Shown here: positions 7,647 through 15,607 of the stretch, one piece after another
Numbering within the stretch: the first letter of the stretch is position 1
How the letters are laid out: each line of letters opens with the position of its first letter
Assembly: GCF_014295035.1 (NCBI RefSeq)
Contig: NZ_CP060404.1
Location: 1,716,001 to 1,780,000 of the forward strand
DNA length: 64,000 nucleotides
From: Streptomyces buecherae
GTDB lineage: Bacteria; Actinomycetota; Actinomycetes; Streptomycetales; Streptomycetaceae
Direction of reading: 5' to 3'
Position numbers and translations under genes: made by a program
Notes under the pieces: generated by a model
Database searches by the model: none
Told to the model about the DNA's origin: nothing
Seen by the model: the letters and a program-made list of their open reading frames with translations, nothing else

Positions 7647-9365
7647 ATGGCCGCCAATTCGGAACGCCCGCAGTCTCCGGCCCCGGGCGCCCCCGCCGCC
7701 GCGCCCCGCCGCAAGGCAGGTCGCCACCGTGGCGAGGGCCAGTGGGCCATGGGGCACTTCACTCCGCTCAACGGCAACGAGCAGGTTAAGAAGGACGACA
7801 ACGGTCTCAATGTGCGGACACGCATTGAGACGACGTACTCCAAGACCGGTTTCGACACCATCGACCCGGCCGATCTGCGCGGCCGGATGCGCTGGTGGGG
7901 CCTGTACACCCAGCGCAAGCCCGGCATCGACGGCGGCAAGACCGCCATCCTGGAGCCGGAGGAGCTGGACGACAGCTACTTCATGATGCGGGTGCGCATC
8001 GACGGCGGGCGGCTGACGACCGAGCAACTGCGGGTCATCGGCGAGATATCGCAGGAGTTCGCGCGCGGCACCGCGGACATCACCGACCGGCAGAACATCC
8101 AGTTCCACTGGATCAGGATCGAGGACGTCCCCGAGATCTGGCGCCGCCTCGAGGCCGTCGGGCTGTCGTCCACCGAGGCGTGCGGCGACACCCCGCGCAC
8201 CATCCTGGGCTCCCCGGTCGCCGGCATCGCCGAGGACGAGATCATCGACGGCAGTTGGGCCATCGACGAGATCCACCGCCGGTACATCGGCGACCCGGCG
8301 TACTCGAACCTGCCGCGCAAGTTCAAGACCGCGGTCTCCGGCTCACCGCTGCTCGACGTGGTGCACGAGATCAACGACGTCGCGTTCGTCGGCGTCCGTC
8401 ACCCCGAGCACGGGCCCGGCTTCGACGTGTGGGTCGGCGGCGGCCTGTCCACCAACCCGAAGCTCGGCGTGCGGCTGGGCGCCTGGGTGTCGCTGGAGGA
8501 GGTGCCGGACGTCTTCGGCGGCGTCATCTCCATCTTCCGCGACTACGGCTACCGCCGGCTGCGCAACCGCGCCCGGCTGAAGTACCTGTTGGCCGACTGG
8601 GGCGCGGAGAAGTTCCGGCAGGTCCTGGAGGACGAGTACCTGAAGCGCAAGCTGACCGACGGGCCCGGGCCCGAGCAGCCCGTCGAGCGCTGGCGCGACC
8701 ACGTGGGCGTGCACCGGCAGCGGGACGGCCGCTACTACGTCGGTTTCGCGCCGCGGGTGGGCCGCGTGGACGGTGCGACGCTCACCAAGATCTCCGAGCT
8801 GGCGCGGGAGCACGGCTCGGGGCGCCTGCGGACTACCGCCGAGCAGAAGATGATCATCCTCGACGTGGCGCGGGACCGGGTGGACTCGCTGGTCGCGGGC
8901 CTGGAGGCGCTGGAGCTCCAGGTGAACCCGTCGACGTTCCGGCGCGGCACCATGGCGTGCACCGGCATCGAGTTCTGCAAGCTGGCCATCGTCGAGACCA
9001 AGGCGCGCGGCGCGGCGCTGATCGACGAGTTGGAGCGGCGGCTGCCGGACTTCGACGAGCCGCTCACCATCAACATCAACGGCTGCCCCAACGCCTGCGC
9101 CCGTATCCAGGTCGCCGACATCGGGCTCAAGGGCCAGTTGGTCACGGACAGCGACGGCAACCAGGTCGAGGGCTATCAGGTGCACCTCGGCGGCGCGCTC
9201 GGGCTTGAGGCCGGGTTCGGTCGCAAGGTCCGCGGCCTCAAGGTCACCTCGGCCGAACTCCCGGACTACGTCGAGCGGTTGCTGACCCGTTTTCAGGACC
9301 AGCGCACCGACGGAGAGCGGTTCGCCCAGTGGGTCGGCCGCGCGGCCGAAGGAGACCTATCGTGA
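7647..9365 (+). CDS. sir: Assimilatory sulfite reductase (ferredoxin type), siroheme/4Fe-4S
   Basis: A 572-residue reductase that converts sulfite to sulfide in the cytoplasm. It has the two repeated ferredoxin-like and siroheme domains of the NirA/SirA family. The cluster ligands are C438 and C444 in TMACTGIEFCK, and C480 and C484 in NGCPNACAR. Siroheme contacts such as GDTPRT and TDRQNIQFHW are intact. Y64 (ETTYSK) and C179 (TEACGD) match the positions that are covalently linked in the mycobacterial enzyme, as far as I recall. The ATG at 7647 follows AAGGA. The stop overlaps the next gene by 4 bp (GTGA). A leader peptide precedes it, and the downstream CbiX-like chelatase fits siroheme supply. 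Confidence 0.95.
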   Translation: MAANSERPQSPAPGAPAAAPRRKAGRHRGEGQWAMGHFTPLNGNEQVKKDDNGLNVRTRIETTYSKTGFDTIDPADLRGRMRWWGLYTQRKPGIDGGKTAILEPEELDDSYFMMRVRIDGGRLTTEQLRVIGEISQEFARGTADITDRQNIQFHWIRIEDVPEIWRRLEAVGLSSTEACGDTPRTILGSPVAGIAEDEIIDGSWAIDEIHRRYIGDPAYSNLPRKFKTAVSGSPLLDVVHEINDVAFVGVRHPEHGPGFDVWVGGGLSTNPKLGVRLGAWVSLEEVPDVFGGVISIFRDYGYRRLRNRARLKYLLADWGAEKFRQVLEDEYLKRKLTDGPGPEQPVERWRDHVGVHRQRDGRYYVGFAPRVGRVDGATLTKISELAREHGSGRLRTTAEQKMIILDVARDRVDSLVAGLEALELQVNPSTFRRGTMACTGIEFCKLAIVETKARGAALIDELERRLPDFDEPLTININGCPNACARIQVADIGLKGQLVTDSDGNQVEGYQVHLGGALGLEAGFGRKVRGLKVTSAELPDYVERLLTRFQDQRTDGERFAQWVGRAAEGDLS

Positions 9366-9562
9366 GCGAGCGGACCGCGCCATTCTACTGTCCGTACTGC
9401 GGCGAGGAGGACCTCCGTCCGTCCGAAGAGGGCCGCGGCGCCTGGGAATGTGCCTCCTGCAACCGTGCGTTCCGACTGTCGTTCCTAGGACTGCTAGCTG
9501 CCGGTCTGCGGCGCGACGACGCCGAGGCCGGCGAGAGGAGTGGTCGTCATGACGACGACTGA
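9362..9562 (+). CDS. Small zinc-ribbon protein between sir and cysH
   Basis: A 66-residue protein with CPYC (C10, C13) and CASC (C30, C33), forming a rubredoxin-like zinc ribbon, and a hydrophobic helix (FRLSFLGLLAAGL). It starts at GTG 9362, overlaps the sir stop by 4 bp, and overlaps cysH by 14 bp, so translation of all three is probably coupled. I recall an equivalent small ORF at this place in S. coelicolor. Its function is not known. A role in electron or sulfur transfer to Sir or CysH, or in cluster assembly, is inference only. The four Cys could alternatively bind iron. Confidence 0.82.
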   Translation: MSERTAPFYCPYCGEEDLRPSEEGRGAWECASCNRAFRLSFLGLLAAGLRRDDAEAGERSGRHDDD

Positions 9563-10256
9563 GCACCGCACGGCGGGCGCGCTACGGGAGTTGGCCGAGC
9601 GGGCGGGCCGCGAGCTGGAGGACGCGCCGGCCCTGGAGATCCTGCGCTGGGGCGTCGAGACGTTCGGCGCGCGCTTCTGCGTGACCTCCTCGATGGAGGA
9701 CGCCGTCGTGGCACACCTGGCGGCGCGCGTACGGCCCGGCGTGGACGTGGTCTTCCTCGACACCGGCTACCACTTCCCCGAGACCATCGGCACCCGGGAC
9801 GCGGTGGGGGCGGTGATGGACGTCAACCTGATCACGTTGACGCCCCGTCAGACGGTGGCCGAGCAGGACGCGGAGCACGGGCCCCGGCTGCACGACCGCG
9901 ACCCGGACCTGTGCTGCGCGCTGCGCAAGGTCGCGCCGCTCGAGGCGGGGCTCGCCGGCTACGACGCGTGGGCGACGGGCCTGCGCCGCGACGAGTCCCC
10001 GACCCGCGCCGGCACGCCGGTGGTGGGCTGGGACGAGCGGCGCGGCAAGGTGAAGCTGTCGCCGATAGCCCGCTGGACGCAGGAGGACGTGGACGCCTAC
10101 GTCACCGAGCACGGCGTCCTCACCAACCCGCTGCTGATGGACGGTTACGCCTCCGTCGGCTGCGCCCCCTGCACCCGCCGGGTACTCGCGGGCGAGGACG
10201 CGCGGGCCGGGCGCTGGGCGGGGCGGGGCAAGACGGAATGCGGGCTGCACGGCTGA
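9549..10256 (+). CDS. cysH: Phosphoadenylyl/adenylyl-sulfate reductase CysH (4Fe-4S type)
   Basis: Reduces activated sulfate to sulfite with thioredoxin. The 235-residue protein has the PP-loop-like TSSMEDAVVAH (residues 46-56) and the cluster signature C122-C123 with C205 and C208 (LCCALRK, GCAPCTR), plus the catalytic Cys C231 in the terminal ECGLHG. The CC...CXXC pattern marks the iron-sulfur APS-reductase class rather than the cluster-free PAPS reductases of enterics. cysC follows directly, so both APS and PAPS should be made. GAGAGGAG ahead of the ATG at 9549 decides this start over a codon nine bases upstream. Confidence 0.94.
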   Translation: MTTTEHRTAGALRELAERAGRELEDAPALEILRWGVETFGARFCVTSSMEDAVVAHLAARVRPGVDVVFLDTGYHFPETIGTRDAVGAVMDVNLITLTPRQTVAEQDAEHGPRLHDRDPDLCCALRKVAPLEAGLAGYDAWATGLRRDESPTRAGTPVVGWDERRGKVKLSPIARWTQEDVDAYVTEHGVLTNPLLMDGYASVGCAPCTRRVLAGEDARAGRWAGRGKTECGLHG

Positions 10257-10288
10257 TGACAGACACACACATACCCCAGGAGCCATCG

Positions 10289-10912
10289 ATGAGCACGGCC
10301 CCGGCAGACGGGTCCACCGCGGACACCCCGCGCGACACGGACGCCGTGAACACCGCGAACGCCGTGGAGGCCGCCCGGTCGGTCGGCGGGACGGTGTGGC
10401 TGACCGGCCTGCCCAGCGCGGGCAAGACGACGATCGCCTACGCGCTGGCCGAGCGGCTGACCAGCGAGGGCCACCGGGTCGAGGTGCTCGACGGCGACGA
10501 GATCCGCGAGTTCCTCTCGGCCGGGCTCGGCTTCTCGCGCGCGGACCGGCACACCAACGTGCAGCGGATCGGCTTCGTGGCCGAACTGCTCGCCTCGCAC
10601 GGCGTCATCACGCTGGTGCCGGTGATCGCCCCGTACGCCGACAGCCGGGAGGCCGTGCGCCAGCGGCACCAGAGCGCGGGCACGCCGTACCTGGAGGTGC
10701 ACGTGGCGACGCCGGTCGAGGTCTGCTCCGAGCGTGATGTGAAGGGCCTGTACGCCAGGCAGGCGGCGGGCGAGATCTCCGGGCTGACCGGCGTGGACGA
10801 CCCGTACGAGGCGCCGACGGACCCGGACCTGCGGATCGAGACGCACCGGCAGGGCGTCCACGAGTCCGCGGCGGCGCTGCACGCGCTGCTGGCCAGTCGG
10901 GGGATGGTGTGA
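10289..10912 (+). CDS. cysC: Adenylyl-sulfate kinase CysC
   Basis: Phosphorylates APS to PAPS. The 207-residue chain has a P loop GLPSAGKT (residues 40-47), the substrate motif LDGDEIREFLS, the GFSRADRHTNVQRIGF block, and the lid region KGLYARQAAGEISGLTGVD, all family-typical. AGGAG at 10278-10282 supports the ATG at 10289; an in-frame ATG at 10256 that overlaps the cysH stop is an alternative. The first 30 residues are poorly conserved, Thr/Ala/Asp-rich sequence. Next to an APS-reductase-type CysH, its PAPS may serve sulfotransferases or act as a parallel route. Confidence 0.93.
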   Translation: MSTAPADGSTADTPRDTDAVNTANAVEAARSVGGTVWLTGLPSAGKTTIAYALAERLTSEGHRVEVLDGDEIREFLSAGLGFSRADRHTNVQRIGFVAELLASHGVITLVPVIAPYADSREAVRQRHQSAGTPYLEVHVATPVEVCSERDVKGLYARQAAGEISGLTGVDDPYEAPTDPDLRIETHRQGVHESAAALHALLASRGMV

Positions 10913-10962
10913 GCGGCGCACGCACGGCGAACGACGCACACTGCGACCTAGAGGAGCCCCCC

Positions 10963-11898
10963 ATGACACCCCCCGCGTCCGTCGGTGCGGACACCGACAA
11001 CCCGTACGCGCTCGCTCACCTGGACGCCCTGGAGTCCGAGGCGGTGCACATCTTCCGCGAGGTGGCGGGCGAGTTCGAGCGACCGGTGATCCTCTTCTCC
11101 GGCGGCAAGGACTCGATCGTGATGCTGCACCTGGCGCTGAAGGCGTTCACGCCGGCGCCGGTGCCCTTCGCGCTGTTGCACGTGGACACCGGGCACAACT
11201 TCCCCGAGGTCATCGACTACCGGGACCGGGTCGCGGAGCGGCACGGGCTGCGGCTGCACGTGGCCTCCGTACAGGAGTTCATCGACCGCGGCGAGCTGCG
11301 CGAGCGCCCCGACGGCACGCGGAACCCGCTCCAGACGGTGCCGCTGCTGGACGCCATCGAGAGGAACCGCTTCGACGCGGTCTTCGGTGGCGGGCGGCGG
11401 GACGAGGAGAAGGCGCGGGCCAAGGAGCGGGTGTTCTCGCTGCGGGACGAGTTCGGCGGCTGGGACCCGCGCCGCCAGCGCCCCGAGCTGTGGCAGCTCT
11501 ACAACGGCCGCCACTCCCCCGGCGAACACGTCCGCGTCTTCCCGTTGTCGAACTGGACCGAGCTGGACGTGTGGCAGTACATCGAGCGGGAGAAGATCGA
11601 CCTCCCGGCGATCTACTACGCGCACGAGCGCGAGGTCTTCTCGCGCTCGGGCATGTGGCTGGCCCCCGGCGAGTGGGGCGGCCCCCGCGAGGGCGAGCGC
11701 GTCGAACGCCGCCTGGTGCGCTACCGCACCGTCGGCGACATGTCCTGCACCGGCGCGGTCGACTCCCAGGCGGCGACCATCTCGCAGGTCATCGAGGAGA
11801 TAGCCGCGTCCAGACTCACCGAGCGGGGCGCCACGCGGGCGGACGACAAGCTGTCCGAGGCCGCGATGGAAGACCGCAAGCGCGAGGGGTACTTCTAA
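10963..11898 (+). CDS. cysD: Sulfate adenylyltransferase subunit 2 (CysD)
   Basis: The catalytic small subunit of ATP sulfurylase, which makes APS from sulfate and ATP together with CysN. The 311-residue protein has the PP-loop ILFSGGKDSIVMLHLA (SGGKDS at 46-51), HVDTGHNFPEVIDYRD, GGGRRDEEKARAKER, and the C-terminal REGYF typical of CysD. GAGGAG at 10951-10956 points to the ATG at 10963; an upstream GTG at 10909 overlaps cysC by 4 bp but has no binding site. Only 2 bp separate it from cysN, so the subunits are co-translated. Confidence 0.95.
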   Translation: MTPPASVGADTDNPYALAHLDALESEAVHIFREVAGEFERPVILFSGGKDSIVMLHLALKAFTPAPVPFALLHVDTGHNFPEVIDYRDRVAERHGLRLHVASVQEFIDRGELRERPDGTRNPLQTVPLLDAIERNRFDAVFGGGRRDEEKARAKERVFSLRDEFGGWDPRRQRPELWQLYNGRHSPGEHVRVFPLSNWTELDVWQYIEREKIDLPAIYYAHEREVFSRSGMWLAPGEWGGPREGERVERRLVRYRTVGDMSCTGAVDSQAATISQVIEEIAASRLTERGATRADDKLSEAAMEDRKREGYF

Positions 11899-11900
11899 CC

Positions 11901-13370
11901 ATGACGAGCATCATCACCGGCCAGCCCGGGCCGACCGAGCGGGCGCCGGCCACCTCGCTGCTGCGCTTCGCGACCGCCGGCAGCGTGGACGACGGCAAGT
12001 CCACGCTGGTGGGGCGGCTGCTGCACGACTCCAAGTCGGTGCTGGCCGACCAGTTGGAGGCGGTCGAGCACGCCTCGCGGCACCGTGGCACGGAGGGTCC
12101 CGACCTGGCGCTGCTGACCGACGGGCTGCGCGCCGAGCGCGAGCAGGGCATCACCATCGACGTCGCGTACCGCTACTTCGCCACACCCCGGCGCCGCTTC
12201 ATCCTCGCCGACACCCCGGGCCACGTGCAGTACACCCGCAACATGGTCACCGGCGCCTCCACCGCCGAACTGGCCGTCGTCCTGGTCGACGCCCGCAACG
12301 GCGTCGTCGAGCAGACCCGCAGGCACGCCGCCGTCGCCGCCCTGCTGCGCGTGCCGCACATCGTGCTCGCCGTCAACAAGATGGACCTGGTGGACTACGC
12401 GGAGCCGGTGTTCGCCGCGATCGCCGAGGAGTTCAGCGCGTACGTGGCCTCGCTCGGCATCCCCGGCTGGAGCACCGTCAGCACGTCCGGCGCGGCAGGC
12501 TCGGCGGGCTCGGCGGGCTCGGCGGGCTCGGCGGGCTCGGCGGGCTCGGCGGGCTCGGCAAGCCCAGCCGACGCGTGGTGCACGGCCATCCCGATCTCGG
12601 CGCTGGCCGGCGACAACGTGGTGACCCCGTCGGCGAACATGGACTGGTACGGCGGCCCCACGGTGCTCGAACACCTGGAGACGGTGCCGGTCGTGGCCGA
12701 CCCGGCGCGCGACGTGGCCCGCTTCCCGGTGCAGTACGTCATCCGCCCGCAGTCCGCCGAACACCCCGACTACCGCGGCTACGCGGGCCAGGTGGCCTCC
12801 GGCGTGCTGCGGGTGGGCCAGCCGGTGGTGGTGCTGCCGTCCGGGCGCGAGAGCGTGATCGAGGGCATCGACGCGCTGGGCGACCCGGTGGACGCGGCCT
12901 GGGCGCCGCAGTCGGTGACGCTGCGGCTCGCCGACGACCTCGACGTCTCGCGCGGCGACCTGATCGCCCCGGCCGACGCGGCTCCCACCAGCACCCAGGA
13001 CGTGGCGGCGACGGTGTGCCACGTGGCGGACCGGCCGCTGCGCGTCGGCGACCGCGTGCTGCTCAAGCACACCACCCGTACGGTCAAGGCCATCGTCAAG
13101 GACATCCCCTCGCGGCTGACCCTCGACGACCTGTCCCAGCACCCGGCGCCGGGCGAATTGGTCGCCAACGACATCGGCCGGGTGGTGCTGCGGACCGCGC
13201 AGCCGCTGGCCCTTGACGCGTACGCCGCGTCCCGGCGCACCGGCTCCTTCCTGCTCATCGATCCGGCGGACGGCACGACGCTGACCGCGGGCATGGCCGG
13301 CGAGGCGTTCGCGGCCGGTCCGGCGGAGTCGGGCGCGCGGCCCGGCGGCGACGCGGAACGGGGTGCGTGA
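11901..13370 (+). CDS. cysN: Sulfate adenylyltransferase subunit 1, GTPase (CysN)
   Basis: An EF-Tu-like GTPase of 489 residues that drives APS synthesis by CysD. G1 is GSVDDGKST (28-36), the switch region REQGITIDVAYRYF, G3 DTPGH, and G4 NKMD. Beta-barrel domains follow (VQYVIRPQ, DVSRGDLIAP). No CysC domain is fused, in keeping with a separate cysC. Between G4 and the G5 segment ISALAGDNV there is an insert with seven in-frame Ala-Gly-Ser repeats (residues 199-219), which normal CysN proteins lack. The insert sits in a surface loop, so activity is probably kept. Confidence 0.94.
   Translation: MTSIITGQPGPTERAPATSLLRFATAGSVDDGKSTLVGRLLHDSKSVLADQLEAVEHASRHRGTEGPDLALLTDGLRAEREQGITIDVAYRYFATPRRRFILADTPGHVQYTRNMVTGASTAELAVVLVDARNGVVEQTRRHAAVAALLRVPHIVLAVNKMDLVDYAEPVFAAIAEEFSAYVASLGIPGWSTVSTSGAAGSAGSAGSAGSAGSAGSAGSASPADAWCTAIPISALAGDNVVTPSANMDWYGGPTVLEHLETVPVVADPARDVARFPVQYVIRPQSAEHPDYRGYAGQVASGVLRVGQPVVVLPSGRESVIEGIDALGDPVDAAWAPQSVTLRLADDLDVSRGDLIAPADAAPTSTQDVAATVCHVADRPLRVGDRVLLKHTTRTVKAIVKDIPSRLTLDDLSQHPAPGELVANDIGRVVLRTAQPLALDAYAASRRTGSFLLIDPADGTTLTAGMAGEAFAAGPAESGARPGGDAERGA
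12495..12557 (+). repeat. 9-bp microsatellite encoding (Ala-Gly-Ser)7 inside cysN
   Basis: Seven near-identical copies of GCGGGCTCG in frame; the first copy has GCA instead of GCG. The repeat is almost perfect at DNA level, which points to recent slippage rather than old protein-level selection. Confidence 0.9.
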
Positions 13371-13603
13371 CATGGCGGGCGAGGCGTTCTCGACGTTCGC
13401 GAAGGAGGGCGGTCGCGTGGGCAGCGGCGCGCTCGGCGCCGGTCAGGGCGGGGTCGGGCGATGTGCGTGCTAACCGCCCGCTGTGCCCCCACCCCCCGCG
13501 CCCCCGGCCGCCCGGCCGGATCGCTCGTGCCCTTCCGTACCCCGGAACCACCGCCGGGGCCGCCCTGAGGCGTGCCCCGGCTCGCTGAGAGGAACCACCT
13601 TTC

Positions 13604-14734
13604 ATGTCTGCCCTTCCCGCGTCCCGCGCCCGCAGAGCACGTCGCCGCCTCCTGGCCGCCACCGCCCTGGCCCCGCTGCTGATCGGCGCGCTGGGCGCCT
13701 GCGGCTACGGTTCGGAGAAGGAGGACGACGGGAAGAAGCCCGCGGCGAAGGCCAAGGGGGCCAAGATCGACGGCCTGGACTCGGTGCGGATCGGCTACTT
13801 CGCCAACGTCACGCACGCCACGCCGCTGGTGGGCATCCAGGAGGGGCTGATCCAGAAGGAGTTGGGCGGCACCCAGATCAAGCCGTTCACGTTCAACGCC
13901 GGACCCTCGGAGATCGAGGCGCTCAACGCCGGCTCCATCGACATCGGTTGGATCGGCCCGTCGCCCGCCATCAACGGCTACACCAAGTCCGGCGGCCAGA
14001 ACCTGCGCATCATCGGCGGCTCCGCCTCCGGCGGCGTCTCGCTCGTCGCCAACCCGGACAAGATCAAGACGCCCGCCGACCTGGAGGGCAAGCGGATCGC
14101 GACCCCGCAGAAGGGCAACACGCAGGACGTCGCGCTGCTGAATTACCTGTCCGAGAAGGGTTACGACGTCGACGCCCAGACCGGCAAGGGCGACGTGTCG
14201 GTGATCCGACAGGACAACAAGGAGATCCCCACCACCTTCAAGCAGGGCGGGATCGACGGGGCGTGGGTGCCGGAGCCGACCGCCTCCAAGCTGGTGGCCG
14301 AGGGCGGCAAGGTCATCCTGGACGAGCGTGACCTGTGGGAGGACGGCAAGTTCGTCATCACCAACGTGATCGTCTCGCAGAAGTTCCTCAAGGAGCACCC
14401 GAAGGTCGTCGAGGCGGTGCTGCGCGGCTCGGTGCGCACCAACGACTGGATCAAGGCCAACCCGGACGCGGCCAAGAAGCAGGTCAACGCGGCCCTGAAG
14501 AACCTGACCGGGAGCCAGTTGGACGCCAAGGTCCTCGACCCGGCGTTCAAGAACGTGGACGTCACCAACGACCCGCTCGCCAAGACGCTGCGGGACGAGG
14601 CGGAGCACGCCGTCGAAGCGGGCTTGCTGGAGAAGCCCAAGCTCGACGGCATCTACGACCTCACACTGCTGAACAAGGTGCTCAAGGCCGCGGGCAAGCC
14701 CGAGGTCGAGGACGCCGGGCTCGGCGCCAGCTAG
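13604..14734 (+). CDS. ssuA: Aliphatic sulfonate/taurine-type ABC transporter substrate-binding lipoprotein
   Basis: A periplasmic-binding-protein-fold lipoprotein of 376 residues. An Arg-rich N-terminus and hydrophobic core lead to the lipobox LGAC (lipidated C33). The mature part matches the SsuA/TauA/nitrate-binding class: VRIGYFANVTHATPLVG, GPSEIEALNAGSIDIGWIG, and GGIDGAWVPEPTASKLV. It captures an organosulfur compound or sulfate outside the membrane and hands it to the two following proteins. GAGAGGA lies 11 bases before the ATG at 13604. It is the first transporter gene after cysN, separated by 233 bp in which I see no other gene. The exact substrate cannot be read from sequence. Confidence 0.88.
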   Translation: MSALPASRARRARRRLLAATALAPLLIGALGACGYGSEKEDDGKKPAAKAKGAKIDGLDSVRIGYFANVTHATPLVGIQEGLIQKELGGTQIKPFTFNAGPSEIEALNAGSIDIGWIGPSPAINGYTKSGGQNLRIIGGSASGGVSLVANPDKIKTPADLEGKRIATPQKGNTQDVALLNYLSEKGYDVDAQTGKGDVSVIRQDNKEIPTTFKQGGIDGAWVPEPTASKLVAEGGKVILDERDLWEDGKFVITNVIVSQKFLKEHPKVVEAVLRGSVRTNDWIKANPDAAKKQVNAALKNLTGSQLDAKVLDPAFKNVDVTNDPLAKTLRDEAEHAVEAGLLEKPKLDGIYDLTLLNKVLKAAGKPEVEDAGLGAS

Positions 14735-14812
14735 CACGCGCTACTCGCCACCCCCCACGCGCCGCCCCCCACGTCCTACCGCCCACCGGCCCCCTTCCCA
14801 GGAGGTGACGCC

Positions 14813-15607
14813 ATGACCGCCACGCTCACCCAACAGCCCGTCACGACGGAACGGTCCAGCGGCTACGCCGCGCGCATCGACCACGTCTCCAAGTCGTTCG
14901 GCCGCCCCGGCGCCCGGCAGCAGGTGCTCGACGACATCGCGCTGGACGTCGCGCCCGGCGAGTTCGTCTGCCTGCTCGGCGCCTCCGGGTGCGGCAAGTC
15001 CACGCTGCTCAACCTGGTCGCCGGGCTCGACAAGCCGACCGTCGGCAGCATCGACGTGCCGGGCGGGCGGCCGGCCCTGATGTTCCAGGAACACGCGCTG
15101 TTCCCGTGGCTGACGGCCGGCAGGAACATCGAGTTGGCGCTGCGGATGCGGGGGGTGCCGCGCGCGGAGCGGCGCCCGGAGGCCGAGCGGCTGCTGAACC
15201 TGGTGCGGCTCAAGGGCGCGTACGGCAAGCGGGTGCACGAGCTGTCCGGCGGCATGCGGCAGCGGGTGGCGCTGTCCAGGGCGCTGGCCCAGGACAGCAA
15301 GCTGCTGCTGATGGACGAGCCGTTCGCGGCCCTCGACGCCATCACCCGGGACGTGCTGCACGAGGAGCTGACCCGCATCTGGGCCGAGACGCACGTCTCG
15401 GTGCTGTTCGTCACGCACAACGTGAGCGAGGCGGTACGGCTCGCCCAGCGCGTGGTGCTGCTCTCCTCGCGGCCCGGCCGGATCGCCCGCGAGTGGACCG
15501 TGGACATACCCCACCCGCGGCGCATCGAGGACGCCGCGGTCGCCGACCTGTCCGTAGAGATCACCGAGCAGCTCCGTGGGGAGATCCGGCGCCATGGCCA
15601 GCACTGA
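14813..15607 (+). CDS. ssuB: Sulfonate-type ABC transporter ATP-binding protein
   Basis: The 264-residue ATPase of the importer. Walker A is GASGCGKST (56-64), the Q-loop MFQEHALFPWLT, signature LSGGMRQRVALSRAL, Walker B LLLMDEPFAALD, and H-loop LFVTHNVSEA. The sequence is typical of the NitT/TauT group. AGGAGGTG lies 7 nt ahead of the ATG at 14813, a near-ideal binding site. Its 3' end overlaps the permease gene by 14 bp, so the two are probably translationally coupled. Confidence 0.92.
   Translation: MTATLTQQPVTTERSSGYAARIDHVSKSFGRPGARQQVLDDIALDVAPGEFVCLLGASGCGKSTLLNLVAGLDKPTVGSIDVPGGRPALMFQEHALFPWLTAGRNIELALRMRGVPRAERRPEAERLLNLVRLKGAYGKRVHELSGGMRQRVALSRALAQDSKLLLMDEPFAALDAITRDVLHEELTRIWAETHVSVLFVTHNVSEAVRLAQRVVLLSSRPGRIAREWTVDIPHPRRIEDAAVADLSVEITEQLRGEIRRHGQH

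Noticed and set aside
12495..12557. Frameshift or assembly error in cysN.
   Set aside because: The repeat is a multiple of three, both flanks are in frame, and all GTPase motifs continue after it.
13367..13588. Open frame of 73 codons overlapping the cysN stop by GTGA.
   Set aside because: Arg-rich and then Pro-rich translation with no family likeness and no ribosome binding site; typical of GC-rich noise.
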